From assembly GCF_048128805.1 (NCBI RefSeq), contig NC_136016.1, positions 11,646,676-11,710,675 on the forward strand: a stretch of DNA of 64,000 nt. The letters run 5' to 3'. Position 1 is the first letter of the stretch, and the number at the start of each line of letters is the position of its first letter. Both the position numbers and the translations under genes were made by a program. The notes under the pieces were generated by a model. The model ran no database searches. It worked only from the letters and a program-made list of their open reading frames with translations, and had not been told where the DNA came from. This document shows, in pieces, positions 1-24,944 of this stretch. The stretch comes from Centroberyx gerrardi. Taxonomy: Eukaryota > Chordata > Actinopteri > Beryciformes > Berycidae.

Positions 1-491
1 CTACCTATTTGCCAACATTACACTAGTAGAAAATAACACATCCACATTCCTTGCCCCGCTGGATTATATTGGAGAGTAGCGCTTCCTGGATACTGATAGT
101 ACTGATAAGAGACTGATAGGAACTCAACTTACAGGGAAGTAATTAAAGAAATTTTGATCAGTAGTGATCAGCATGATGGCAAAAACTAGGAAAATAAGGC
201 CCAGGTTGAAAATAACCAGAATTATCCTTTAAGATAAAGGATTCTGCTATGATTTATTGAAATCAAATGAAAAAATAAATTTTAGCAGACATTTTGGATG
301 AAAAATAGAAGTTTACACAGATCCAATTCCGACTGAAGTTTTTTTAATCATAAAGTCCCTTAATCCTCCTCTCATATGAGCACCCTCTAAACACGGTTAC
401 TTGTTCTAAACGCAAGCAGCCGTCTTGGTTTCTCCATTCCTGTCAAACGAAGAACGTTAAAACCACGTTCTACATCTTAAGACCCACTCAC

Positions 492-3400
492 ATGTTTGGC
501 CAACTCCGCCATGTCAGTGTGTCGCTCCCCGCGGGGTCGATGGGGTGTGGTCTGGTCTGGCGGGGAAGAGGAAGAGGAGTAGCCACCTGGTCCGACAGAG
601 GAGGGAGAGAGGAACTTGCCATGGGGACCCCGGAGAGGGGAGGCCTTTTCCCGGCGGGGGGTAGACCAATCACTGGCGGATGAGGGACCAGGGGAGGGCG
701 AAGAAGTGGAGGGTGAGACAGGAGAAGAACTCGCTGTGACCCTGTCTGCTATCCACTGGCGTACCTGAAGGCAACAGGAGAAGGATGAAGAGAAAATTAT
801 TAATTAATTTTGAACAGGGTTACAGCAATGACATTATTAAAAAAGGGAAAAAAGTAACATGCATGGATTAAGTTAGAGCAAGCCTCCAAAAAAAAGCAAT
901 GAGTCTGAACGTGCTCCAGCATTACGTATTGGCCATCAGTGATTTTTTTTCAACTCTCCTTCTCATGCAAGTACAATCCTAAAATGGCTGAAGTCAGAGG
1001 AACACCCCCATAAGTTGATATGCTACATGTCATAAGCAGTGCCCGTGCGAGATTAGGATGTGCTCATGAATATCCTGTTAAGGGTGAGCCTATATGGGTG
1101 TCTGACAACCTCCACTTACCTTTAGGAACAGTGCCTTTTTGTCTGTCCTGTTCTGTCCATGCTGGAAAACACACATGGCTTAGCATGCGGCCAACTTAAA
1201 AAGAATAAATCACTAAATAATCAAAACACTGTTTTCACACCTGTTGCATTAATGAGCGTTGCATGCAAAAAATGAAATACTGAGAAGTGAAGGTAGAATG
1301 ATGCCATGTATAAAGACAGTGAAAACATGCCAGCAAAATTCACATGACTCACAAAAGCATCAGGAAATGATTGAGTATCACTGTTGCCTATTCATTTTAT
1401 GGCAAACTCAGAGAACTAAAAAAACAAGGCATAGTGAGACCAGACCAACTCTTTGGCTTCGTTTTAGTTAGACCTCTGCTAGCCAATTCAATTTGTCATT
1501 CAGATTAAAAAGAATAACAGATAATGGCTTTGCTGAAAATATTAGTGAGATACACTGGACAGTGACAGCACAGAAACACATCCCAGCCAATCAGAACAGA
1601 ACACAGCTGACATGACGCTTAGATATACCAAGAGCCCCTCTTTACATCTCTCAGAATCACCTCAGTTTTAGCTTTGTCCTTCTTTCATGAATCTGATACA
1701 ATTGCTTTAAAAACATGCACATGCAATGACCACTTTAGACCACTTCAGTAATATGAGGGCTGATGCTTCCATGCACTATGCTGTTTGGCCTTGCATCTGA
1801 TGACGCTTGACATCTGTTTTCAAATCCAAATCAATTCTCTTCCTGCCTCTCTAGACCCACATGACCTGGACTAAATCCTGCCAAAACCCTCTCTCCCCTA
1901 CTCTCCATCAGTGTCACCCTTAAATAAAATGGATTGAATAAATGGATTGCCCATTCTCCTTAAAAAAAAAAATACCTTGTGTGTTGAGCTGGGGGTGACC
2001 ATCCCGCATTCAGGTTTGTCAGCTTCAGGTTCTTCGTCACTGCCCTCCTCTGGACTGCTAGCCTGCCCTACGGCGGCCTCCTGGGGCCCGGCTTCTCCTG
2101 GTGGCCCGTCTTGCTCCATCTCCTCACTCTCTTCCTCCACACTCTGACAGAGGGAGTCAGGCTGGCTGGCAGGATGTTTAGAACTGGAGGAAGCTGGAAC
2201 TTTACTTGCCCTTTCCACTGATGCCGAGGGCATGTCAAGGGTATGGGGCTTAGTAGGTGGGGTGGCATCTTTAGGGGTGACAACATTTTGGGGCGCAGGC
2301 TCTGCTTCCCTCGTTGACGTTTTAGTCACAATTAAGGCCTCTTTGTCAGATTTGCTTTGTGAGGTTGTGGTAGGGGCAGGTGCAGACTGGCGAAGCTGGG
2401 ATGGGCTGTTAGTAGTAGTAGTAGGCTGCTGTGTCTTGGTGGGGGGTTCTGTAGCAGAAGTTTTATTGACAGAGCACTGCGTCTGATCTTTCTGGCTGCT
2501 AACAGCCTCAAACTCACATACAGAGTCTGCTGCTGAGACAGTTTGGGGAAGGCACTCTTCAGACACTGTGCCAGATCCGGGGCTGTGGGCATTGGCCAGC
2601 ATGCCGGCCGCATTCTGTTGCTTGGACACCTTTGCCAAAAGGGAAGGTGGGTGTTTCAGGAGAGGAGTCTGTCCCTTTTTGAGGAGGAGCAGCTTTGGAT
2701 TTATACCACCAGAGGAGTGAGCGGAGCAGAAGGCCTCTGGTCTGGTCTCTGTGGTCACAGCAACATTCTTAATATTCTGTGATGGAGTCTCTGTCAAAGT
2801 AGGATTTTCTTTGGTCCCTTCGTGCGAAGAAACACAGGCCTCAGGCTTTGTGGCACTTACAACAGTGACTCCTGGGGACTGTTTTAGACACGGCTGATTT
2901 TCTATATGGGAAACATGTATTGAAACGGCAAGGGACGAATCCATCCCTATCTCCTCCCCCATGACTACCTCCATTGGGGAAACGAGAGACGGTGAACCAG
3001 CTGTTGCTTCCGCTTCCTGTTTTTCGGGAAGCATTTGAATTACTGGGGAAACACTCACCTCCGTTTGATCTGAGACTGCTGCATCAGTCTGCAGACAAGG
3101 TGCCACAATTTGTGCACTGGTGTCAGTCTGTTCAACGGTGAATGAATCAGGTGCAACAGCAGCCGCTTCGACTAAACAAACCTCACTTGAGTCAGTCACT
3201 TCAACCGCTTGGTTAGCATCTAATACTAAATGCTGCCCCACAGCAGTGATCATTGTGTTTTGCATGGACATGTTATGGGAATTATTGTTAGAGCAAATCT
3301 CCATTTCATTTGTGTCATGTGATGAAGGGAGGGCCTGTTGGGAAATTATGACACTGTCACTTTCATTAATTGTGTGAAGAGAAGGTTCAAGATGCGAATC

Positions 3401-6030
3401 TAGCTCCTCTTTGCTAGTGTACTCCTCAGGGTGCTCTAATAGCGCGTTGAATAAGTTCACTTCATAGCCCGGGGAGTGGGGCATCTGTACACTACTACTG
3501 GCACAGATTGTTTCTTCAGCGACCTCCTCCACCAGGCCGCATATCTCATACACTTCTACAGGTTGTGAGTCTATCTCAATATCTGACTGAATGCTTTCTT
3601 CATACAGCTTTGGTTCTCCAGTAGAGAGTCCAGAGCTCAGTTCACTAACAACAGCAGCCTCGCAGACACTGCCATCCTCCTGTTGTAAGAGGTAACTCTG
3701 ATTCAGATGCATGTCCGACCAGTCGCCGCTGATATGAGCGTCCTCCCTGACAATCACAATTCCTTGAGCCTCAGCTGAGTGCACAAGCTCAGAGATCAGT
3801 GGAGTCTCTACTGCTTGGTCTTGGTCAGGAGGATGAGATGTTTCTGCCACAACAACCTGCTCCGCCTGCCTCGAGTCTACTAGGTCTGTATCCAATAGAT
3901 GGGGGCCAGAAAGGGGTTCTGTGGAACTCTCCTGTAGGGAAGAGCAATCTGGCTGCACTGTGAAGTCAGATGAGGAAGTGGCTGCGTCGGTTTGCTCCTC
4001 TCCTTTGCTCAGCACCATCAGCTCTCCTGCTGGGGGATGGCAGCTCCTCTGGATGTTGTCGCTTTCCTCTCTGTCAACTGTGCTGCTGGAAATTTCGTTA
4101 GCAGGGCAAGCGTAGACTCCAGAAGTTGTTTCTCCTGCCTTTGGGGTCTCAAGTATTTCAGTTGAGGGAGGTTGTGTTTCTTTGTGAGAGGTTTCCACAA
4201 GCTCTTTAAAATGCTCGAGCATCTCAACTGATTCCATGGCATTTGCTCCCTGCGTTTCACTGGCATCATTTGAGATCTGCTTGATAATTTCGAGCTGTGT
4301 TGTTGAGAGGTCAGTTTGTTTGCTCTCACTATTGTCGGATACGGGTACTGGGAGTGGAGGCGGTTTTGAGTTTTGGTGACCACCTGCTTGCTCCACAGCA
4401 TCGGATGGAGGTATGTGGCTGCCTTGGTTTGCCTGAGCAAGTGACTCCTGCTCCATACCTCTATCTTCTGTGGTATCTTTGACTGTAAAATCAACACTGG
4501 ATTGCAGGACGGGAGGAGAGGAGGCTGTGGAGCAGACTTGAGGGTGGGGTTGTGGGAGGATATTTCTGACTGTGTGCTCTCCTCCACCCAGTCCCTTGTT
4601 TGTTCCAGTCTCTGGTTTGTATTCCAATGTGTCTCTGTCTGGGACGGGCTGTCTCTCCTCTGCCCCAGTAACAACGACAAGTCCGCCAACCTCTCCTGGT
4701 GGCGGAATCGGGTTTGTCTGACTATCTGAGTGGCTTTTTTCTCTACCAGTTTGTGACCCGTAATGCAACTCTTGCGCTGTCCTGTCGGTCTGTGTGTCTG
4801 AGGGGGGCAGAGGAGGAGGAAAGGGAGCCGGGAACTGCTGCGTCTCAGCAGAGGGACTGCAGTCCTCAATGAGGGATGTTGGCAAGGATCCTCCACCTCG
4901 GACACCCTCGGCAACACTCTCCACCGTGGGTCCTTCTTCCAGGAGGCCGTCCTTAGCGTTGCCGCTGATCGGGAGAATCTCAGGCGAGGTGGTCGGAGGG
5001 GCCTTCTCCATGCCGGGGAATGCTGAGTCGTGGCTCTCCGGCGATGGCACCTTGGACGGGTTGGTGAGCGGTGGGACTGGGCGGGGGGCAGCTGCGACCG
5101 GCTGCGGGGCATGCTGAGGTGACAACCCAGCCACATTCTGTGCAGCCTGGGGGTCGTCGCCCAGCACATCCACAGCCGGAGGGGCGCACTGCTGCACCGC
5201 CTCCTCCCCAGAGCTTCCTCCCTCTGTGCTGCCCCGGCTACACACTGCACCTGGGGGATGATACAGGATGTTACTTAAGTGTGTGGATGAAGTGGGTAAT
5301 TTATTAAAATTTTTAAAAAAAGGACAGGTGGAAGAAAAAAAACTCAGCACATAAATCTCTTTGAGCAGGGGTTCACAGTAGCGATATTGAGTTTTCATGA
5401 TTTTAGTGAATATAGGACACGGTAGCCTTCTCACCGCCCACCAGCCATCCGACTCACTAGATAAAAAAAAAGGCTTAAAAATGGCATGGCACCCACATCT
5501 ACTTGTAGGTCAAAAACTTTACTCATAAAAACGAAGCAAAATGATCTATGTAGGAAATAAACAACAACAACAAAGGAGATAGTAAAGCCTTATGTCAGAT
5601 AGCCTTATGTATTTGGGTCAAATATACATATGGTAATTACAAGAGATTCTAAAGTTTTCATATTAAACAATACAGGGTATATCCTACATTTCCTTGATTT
5701 CATTTCCAATAGTGAAATGATAAAAAAAATTCTCTGCCCCCTCTTCTTATCAACAACTTGTCATGGAAAGGTCATGTTTGGATGAAACATCACAAGAAAT
5801 ACACCACAAGGAAGCATTTAACAAATGTACTGGTATATATTTTCTTTTTCTTTCACTGTTCAGCATTCTCTGTGTCAGGCACCTCACCATGACTGCTGGA
5901 TATGCATACATACTGGATTAGCCTAATATCTGTGCTGAGCAACAACTTCTCACCTGTCTGTGGTGTGAGACACAGATCTTCCGTACTTTCTACTTCCAGG
6001 ATGCTGAGATTAGGGTCCCCTCCACATATT
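492..6030 (-). CDS. srcap: 5' part of srcap-like chromatin remodeller (SRCAP/EP400-type N-terminus), runs off the left edge
   Basis: Three coding exons join in frame on the minus strand: 6030-5954, 5250-1976 and 764-492, each with AG acceptor and GT donor. The middle exon is open for 1091 codons and is rich in Ser, Glu, Pro and Thr, with no recognisable fold, ending in an acidic stretch before its donor. Identification rests on two short matches to the segment before the HSA domain of human SRCAP (recalled, not searched): GLSPQH early in the big exon, and RHTDMAELAKH at the end of the last exon versus human SHAEIAEQAKH. It also rests on position: it lies directly downstream of fbrs in the same orientation, as SRCAP follows FBRS in human. 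SRCAP is the ATPase that exchanges H2A.Z into chromatin; HSA and ATPase exons would lie beyond position 1. The start codon is not located; no in-frame ATG occurs in the 77-bp exon, so an upstream coding exon is expected. The 1.1-kb and 1.2-kb stretches between exons hold nothing I recognise. Confidence 0.6.
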
Positions 6031-7870
6031 CTGAGGAAGCGAAAATAGGAACGGTTGGTAACACGATTCATGAAAACAAATGAGCTACTACTACATATCT
6101 CTCCACTTTACCATCAGTTAATTGCTCTAAATTAGCAAGCTATCAGGCTAGCCACACTGGCTGTATCAGGTTATGGGGATTATTTGTCATGTTACATCTG
6201 GTTTTCGGAATGAACGTGATAAAAGCGAGACAAGTTACAATATGTCTCTAATTAGTAAACAAAAATATTACTGTGTGGGACGGTAAGTACCATGTCACGT
6301 CACGAGAATGGCAATAGCACCAAGATGGCTAGGTTAGCTAACTAGTGCTAGCATGAAGGCTATTTATTTGGTTGTGTTAGAGTAGGTATCTTGCAGCAGT
6401 AATTAAAACACTCCGTAAGGGAGCACCAAACCAGCATCTCGGTAGCTATAAGTTGCATTTGCTGCAGTCGCCACTCGAAGACTTTAGAATTCTGCAGCAC
6501 GCGCTTCCAAGCTAAAAGCCGGCGACCAAGCGCGCGGGCCTCCAGTCATTCATTTCATACTCTCGTAAATGCAAATGTTATTCATTGTGGCTAGTGGTAC
6601 TCGCATGAACTTATACATAACATAGACTAACGTTAGCTCAATAAAGGAATTTCATATTAATTCAGTAGCAGTGCATTGGCTGCGTAAAATTAAACAATTG
6701 TCGCCTTTCTATTCTTGTCTCAGGGTGCCAATGACACCACAAGCTGGGAATCGTGTTCTTGATGAAAGGTAGATAACTAAGGTAGCCAACGCGAACGTTT
6801 AACGTTACTGATTTGGCTAGTTAAGTTGGCTAGCTAGCTTGTACAATAGTATACACTGCTTGGCTGGCACTACTGGAAAGATTGCTAACTAGCAAGCTAG
6901 AAGAGTTGGTAGGTGCATTCATTGGATGCGCAGGCGCCCCATCCCACCCGCAGTTATGTAATGCTCCTGCTTGAAAGAAGCCAGTTTAGGCCAACATATT
7001 TGATAAGTTACTTTACAATGAGACAAAACATGCGAAAAAGTCGCATTAAAACCCGCTTCTCCATGCACTACTGAGGAGGACAATCACTCGTGACGTCATT
7101 GCGCGGGGTCAAATCTCTAACTACGAAAAAAATCTATTAAAATTATTCAATGTCAACGACTAACAATTATTGCTTCCTAACTGAAAATATGAAAGGACAA
7201 AAACCAATGTTACAAAGTTCCATATAAATTTTGCAATGATTATAAGGGGGACTTAGGGGGGCCCAAGGCACCCCACAGCTGTCTCTTCAGCAGCGACGGA
7301 AAGGGAAACGGTGGTTCAGTGGTCTTTTTAGTACGTTAACTACCATTTAAAACAGAATTTGTTCAATGTCGTGTCCTTGTTATTTGGCGATCTGCAGTGC
7401 TACACTGTGATGGCAAAAGCTTTGTACGTAGTCTGTTGAAATACACAACCAAGACAAATGCAATATGATTGTGTCCCTCTTCAGTTTTAGCCCCCCTAGT
7501 GTCCCCCTAATACTTCCTCCATGCCCCCCCTCTCAAGGCCGCCATCTTAAGTTCCCACCTACCTGAAATTTCCGACCAATTTTCTTTTACTAAATTCTCG
7601 TTGAAGGAGTCGTCATCCGCATAAAATCGCACTCAATCCGTGATGCTAGTAATCCAAACTGTCTCCCGGTACCCAACGAGGTACAAGTAGGTCTGTGGGA
7701 AGAAGTTAAAATACGGACCGGGAGAGAGTGGGTTTCGGCGCAGAATGTAGCGGTTGCGGGGAGGAGACTTTACGCAGCGAAATGGTGGAGGACCGCTGCT
7801 GCTGACAAAGTGCAGAACACAGTGAAATCTCGCGAGAAATCGTCCAGCGCGCCACTTGAAATTTTTATAT
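6031..7870 (-). promoter_or_regulatory. 5' region and probable promoter of the srcap-like gene
   Basis: The palindrome TCTCGCGAGA lies at 7828-7837, a core element of many TATA-less housekeeping promoters. Downstream on the minus strand at 7548-7538 is AAGATGGCGGC, a consensus YY1 site usually placed just after the start of transcription. A CRE palindrome TGACGTCA lies at 7091-7098 and another AAGATGGC at about 6322-6329. These suggest transcription to the left from about 7.6-7.8 kb. An open minus-strand frame at 7887-7633 overlaps this stretch but I do not recognise it. Runs rich in GCTAGC occur at 6331-6353 and 6817-6901. The first coding exon of the srcap-like gene should lie here but I could not place it. 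Confidence 0.45.
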
Positions 7871-8575
7871 TTTTCACATATATGCACGTTCTCTTACCAA
7901 TTTAGGTAAGCGTCTAATTGTCAGTGGGGAATATTTTATCCTCGTTTCATTCGCAGAAACCCCACTGCCTTAAATATTGACATATAATTGGTTTATTCTT
8001 ACCGTACCCGTTCCCGCTGTTAGGACCGAAATCACTGGGAGGATGAGAGTGACTTTGCTCACATTTCGTCGTGTCAGTCTTATGTCCCAGTGGAAGCAAA
8101 TAAGTGCATCCTAATGTTGCAGGATGAATAGGCATCCTTGCATCACAAGTGGACACATTCTGGGAAAGACGATACTTCACCACTTTTATGAACAAATGAT
8201 GATCAGAGGACCAGGACACTTAGTCGGTCCAGTTCTCAGGGTCTATAGAGGTTTTAGGGGACATTGGTAAACGAGTCCTCCTTATAATCAATAAACTCAA
8301 GGTGAAATGTCTTTACTGCCCACCATCCCCCTTGTTAAATATGAACTGACTAAAAAAAATTGAGCTTGTAATGTGACAGTTGGTTCCCGTTTTTGCCTTT
8401 TGGTCTCAATCTGGATTACCTGATATAATCAGTGCATGAATTAATTCAGCTGAGATAGTAAATACAAGTGTCACATTCCCTTGCTGCACGGAATAAATGT
8501 CATTTAGAAATTCCAACAAAAGACCCACACAACTGAGTAAACAACAATTCATTTAATAATTAATCTTTGTGGTCT

Positions 8576-8944
8576 CTAGGGGAGGGGGTTTGAAAGGTAT
8601 AAAATGGTCATATTAAAATAATCGACCCAATGTCTTTTCCTCCTCTCAGTATACCCACTGTCTAGTTGTCTTTTGACACAAGTCCTTTTATTTTTCAGTT
8701 CTTCAGCAGATGTCCCACTTGTCCATGTATATAACTTATTTTTGTCGATGAAACATCTCGGCAGTTCAACATACAAGGCTCCCATAGTCCCAAATGTGAT
8801 ATAACACACAACCAACAACGACACACACGCAAACCTCCCTCTCAGCATATTAACAAAGTCATAGATCAGATCCTTGAAGAGGCCAGAGGTTGCAATGGTT
8901 ACGGCATAATGTTCACAAGCATTTAAAAGTTTTCTGTGAAGCAA
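8576..8944 (-). CDS. unidentified ORF with one hydrophobic segment
   Basis: This minus-strand frame is open for about 122 codons with amino-acid composition that looks protein-like. It carries one strongly hydrophobic stretch near residues 38-58 (SLLVVCYITFGTMGALYVEL) followed by a basic, polar tail. The frame opens after several stops (TAG TAA TAA) near 8975, so if real it is a terminal exon spliced from upstream. An ATTAAA poly(A) signal lies at 8554-8549, about 25 bases after the stop, which fits a true gene end. No homologue is recognised. It could equally be a chance frame within a long fbrs 3' UTR, since no clean acceptor in the right phase was found. Confidence 0.25.
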   Translation of the reverse strand: MLHRKLLNACEHYAVTIATSGLFKDLIYDFVNMLRGRFACVSLLVVCYITFGTMGALYVELPRCFIDKNKLYTWTSGTSAEELKNKRTCVKRQLDSGYTERRKRHWVDYFNMTILYLSNPLP

Positions 8945-9114
8945 GCCTTTTGCTTTGTCTTTTGCATGATTTGAAACAACTTATTACTACCTGGGGAGAG
9001 AGTACTGGTTGATACCTGAAACAATGACAAATAACATAACAGTGAATATATTTATTATTATAGAAGATAATTAATGTTAAGAATAATAATTACAAAGGCA
9101 ATTTCACTATACTA

Positions 9115-9429
9115 CTATAATCTGGTCCTGCTCATATACTGAGTCAGAGGAGAATGGGAAACAGTTACAGGAAGTTCTAAAATATTGTCTCCACCCACAG
9201 CGTAGCGCAGTCCGTATCGCCATTCATCCTTTGAAAAAAAATAATAATTAACAAAGACGGTGGAGAATCTCATCACAGAAGTGGTGAAGTTGAGGGTTTG
9301 GGGTTGGTTTTTTGGGTGAAGCAGAGAACTGAGGTACAGATGCTCACTGATCTTCATTAGTTCATACGTTTCATCAGTAATCTGTCTTTTCACAATGACA
9401 AAAAGACGCAAAAACAGAACAGAAAACAC
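9115..9429 (-). CDS. unidentified ORF between fbrs and srcap
   Basis: A minus-strand frame of 104 codons. A plausible acceptor (pyrimidine tract then GTGAAAAG) at about 9390 would begin an exon coding QITDETYELMKISEHLYLSS and continuing to a stop at 9115-9117. It contains DEWRYGLRYAVGGD near its C-terminal third. No family is recognised. A spliced connection to the ORF at 8944-8576 was attempted but no phase-consistent donor and acceptor pair was convincing. It may be a small fish gene, an alternative exon, or chance open frame in fbrs 3' UTR. Confidence 0.22.
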   Translation of the reverse strand: MFSVLFLRLFVIVKRQITDETYELMKISEHLYLSSLLHPKNQPQTLNFTTSVMRFSTVFVNYYFFSKDEWRYGLRYAVGGDNILELPVTVSHSPLTQYMSRTRL

Positions 9430-9993
9430 CCCTTTACCAATGTATTTCTTAAGCCCTCATCCACAATACAGAATCAGGTTTGATTTATGCAGAGGAGGGC
9501 TTTATAATATCCCATGAGTTTAAACGAAGCAAAGGATGAACTCTTAATGTGTTCTGAAAGTGCACATCCCTCTGGAAGTCATTTCCAATCCACCCGGAAA
9601 AGGCTTGCTTAAAAGCATGGATCATAATTCACCTGCCGAAAAAAAAAAGCTGTCCTCTGCCTCTTCATACAGCTTTCGCAATCGAGTACTGTAATAACCA
9701 ACAGCCAATATAAAATAAAAATACACAAGGATGCACAGAAACCATGTACCTTTAAATTGCACTGATAGAACCATTGGGGATATTCCGAGTCACACTGATA
9801 AGTCTTGCATTTCCCTCCCTACTGTCATCTCCCAGCCAATCATGGTTACCCTTTTTTGGGGCGGCTGGAACCGTGTTTGGTTGTGTGACTGGGTGGGCTG
9901 GGTTTAGTAGTTTGTGAGGGGGGAAGGGGGCAGGTTGAGAGCAGCACAGTGATCCTGACATTTCCCTTGATCTCCTCCAGTGTTGTCCCTGTA

Positions 9994-22586
<12,593 letters not shown>

Positions 22587-24130
22587 GTTGAAACGGCACC
22601 CCCTTCAATAACTCCAGTCAGACCAAAGGCACTTTATTCAAGTCCCGGTCCGGTCGAAGGCACCAAACCGCAAATGAACCACCACCACACAGGCCCTCGC
22701 AGGAGCCCCTGTTTAAAATGGCGTTAATAGTACCAGTGTCTATTATTTAGCGTCCTTTGAGAACAGTATCTTGGCATCAGTGCCTTTCTTTCGGCGAAAT
22801 TTTAGTGTCATTTCAATGCATCTGAACGCAAACTTAGATCCACAGAAGAATTTATAACGTATTCACGACATGTCCAAATGTCAGGACATGGCTGATTGTG
22901 TCTCGTAGAAGGCTAACGTTAGCTAGCTAGCAAGAAATTCAGCCGACAACCAAATATACGTATGTAAACAAAAAAGACACGTCTGTGTTGCTGACAAAGC
23001 AGGCCAAATTACCAATACATTGATTTCAAAACGAAAATTATATCAGCCTTGGCGTTGCCCAACACAACCCTTATGTCTAGAATTTCTAGGGTTTCTGCAC
23101 ACGCTGACAAATTAATTTGCCTGTTAGCAAAATGATAACGCTAGCCAGTTAGCAAGGCCAATAACTCAGATATCCAGCATTAAAACTCGAGTGGCCATGA
23201 CATGATTTCGTGTTAATGTGGAAATATGAAGAGTTATTGAGGCAAACTGCCTCTAATGATTCCAAATCTAAGAATTAAAATTCTCAGCAGCCAAAATTAG
23301 ATATCCTGTTGAGTTAGCGTAGTTTATGCTACTACTAGCTAGCTCAGGGTTGATTCCTCCGTGTCCTGCCAATGTTAGCCAATTAGCTTTAGCTCATTTG
23401 GATAGCCGATTAGCATGTATATAGCTAACTCAATACATCACAATATATTCAGTCAGCTATCCAAGAATAAACCTATATTCTTCAAACATGTCTGAAAAAT
23501 GCTGACAAGCCGAAAAGTAAATTATCTAACCGATGTTCTGCAGCTAAGTGGACAACATTTTTTCTCCTGCCAAATGTTGATGGGCCGATACGAATGGTTG
23601 AAATCGCATCACATCAAAAGAAAGACGTAATGTTAGCACTGTGGCTAGCTAGCCGATCTAGCTGTTAGCTAGCTAAACCACAAACAAGAAACTATCAATT
23701 TTTTTGAAAGGAAGCAGTGAAAATACAGTAACTGTTTTGCAACCAGTCATCCGTACAATATCGATATGTCGCTTCTTCACGCACAAATTTCCTTTCGTTC
23801 CGCCTCCATTATAAAGAAAAGATTCAAGGCCCGCATATCAAAGCCTCGGTGTCGATTTCCATTGACGAGGGTGTCGGCCGAGCCCCCGTTGGGCTGGGCA
23901 ACTCCTTCATGCAGCCTTGACTGTGTAATCCAATGTTTAGGAGAAGTTGGAAGCACTCGCCGACGTTTCCGGTCAACGATTTTTCTCTAAATCCAGAGTG
24001 CAAATATACACGGAGGAAAATAGCACGGCTCCGCTGCTGCCTCTTCACAAGTTTCCTATGAATTGGAAATTTATCGTGGAAATTTGGGAGACACAACCCT
24101 TGTCAGCCGTGCAGTGCATTGTGTGCGCTA
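22587..24130 (-). promoter_or_regulatory. 5' UTR and presumed promoter region of fbrs
   Basis: Gene-free stretch upstream of the fbrs start. It is locally GC-rich near the first exon, then AT-rich with GCTAGC-rich palindromic runs at about 22914-22931, 23336-23345 and 23641-23676. No TATA box is obvious. ORFs here have no splice or homology support. Confidence 0.4.
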
Positions 24131-24156
24131 CTCTTCTTCCTCACTCATGATAGTTG

Positions 24157-24199
24157 CTTCTAGGTGGCACTGCTGGTGCATACTGCCACCAAGTGGAAA
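24157..24199. promoter_or_regulatory. pair of inverted CTCF-like motifs
   Basis: CTAGGTGGCACTG on the plus strand (from about 24160) and, on the minus strand, CCACTTGGTGGCAGTA (24196-24181) both fit the CTCF core. They point toward each other with a short gap between fbrs and mrm1. Assignment is motif-based only. Confidence 0.35.
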
Positions 24200-24285
24200 C
24201 AGTCTTTTTAAACTCACACCACTTAAAATGAATTATTCTTCAGTGCTTGGAACAGATTTGTGTCAGTTTTTAATCATGTATAACA

Positions 24286-24495
24286 TAAGATCAGGGTGAC
24301 AAATTGACAAAAGCCACAAGCAAATGCTGGTTAATTTGTGTCTTGTTAAGTAATTCTACTCGACCAGCCACTTTGTCAGCTATCCAGTCATCATCAGAGG
24401 GTTCTCTTATATCATCAAAATCATATTTTCACTGATAAAAAAAAATAGTGAAGACGGCTGGTAATATTTGAAATCCATCTGCCACTGTGGCCAAG
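24286..24495. repeat. dispersed repeat copy C, between fbrs and mrm1
   Basis: Carries AAGCCACAAGCAAATGCTGG, CCAGCCACTTTG, GGCTGGTAATATTTG and AAATCCATCTGCCACTG blocks shared with the copies at 21.04 and 21.47 kb. A related fragment (CCAGCCATTTTGGCAGGTAA, TTGGCTGGTGAAT) lies at 59917-60010. Confidence 0.45.
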
Positions 24496-24606
24496 GGGTG
24501 AAAAGGTTAGTTTCCTAGCTTCCATAAAATAAATCTTTGACTTTCAGAAGAGATTATTCAATCTCTTCTTAGAAATAAAAAAATATACTGCATGTACAAG
24601 TGTCAT

Positions 24607-24944
24607 TTTATTCACAATCACAACTGCAGAGAACTCCTTATTTAATAAAAAAAAGTATAACAGTCCAGATAATTGCAAAATCTCATGGCCGTTTCAAATA
24701 AACAATACTTTAAGCAACTCCAAAACATTACAATGAGATATTATGACAATTTCATATACATCATCAGATAACATAGACAAACCCCCTTCCCCAAAACTGT
24801 TGTAAATGTCACAATATACACAATAGTTTTGTGCATGTTGATGAGTGCAGAGCTTCCATTTTCCATAAATAGTTACAGTGCTGCAAGCTCAATCCAAGGC
24901 TTTGCACCCTAGTTTAGTGTACAGGCAGTCAGTCATGTTGGTTA
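24607..24944 (-). other. mrm1 3' UTR with poly(A) signal
   Basis: Downstream of the mrm1 stop on the minus strand; an AATAAA reads at 24612-24607. Confidence 0.5.

Larger units (their letters stand above)
7888..9993. other. gap between srcap promoter and fbrs stop
   Basis: Besides the two ORFs described separately, the stretch holds no exon I can support. It probably includes the fbrs 3' UTR; the first minus-strand AATAAA downstream of the fbrs stop that I noted is at 9056-9051. A further minus-strand frame at 8219-7947 shows no splice context. Confidence 0.4.

Noticed and set aside
4018-5250. 410-codon minus-strand ORF overlapping the srcap exon in another frame
   Set aside because: Shadow frame of a GC-rich, low-complexity exon; composition (Arg, Ser, Leu, Gln rich) and lack of splice signals argue against coding.
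5251-5434. Extension of the large minus-strand ORF beyond 5250 to an ATG at 5434
   Set aside because: An acceptor at 5253-5251 (CCCCAG) and the phase-matched small exon 6030-5954 show that this extension is intron read-through.
9115-9429. Resemblance of the ORF's C-terminal SRTRL to the end of TMEM219
   Set aside because: Only five residues match, with no similarity upstream; judged chance.
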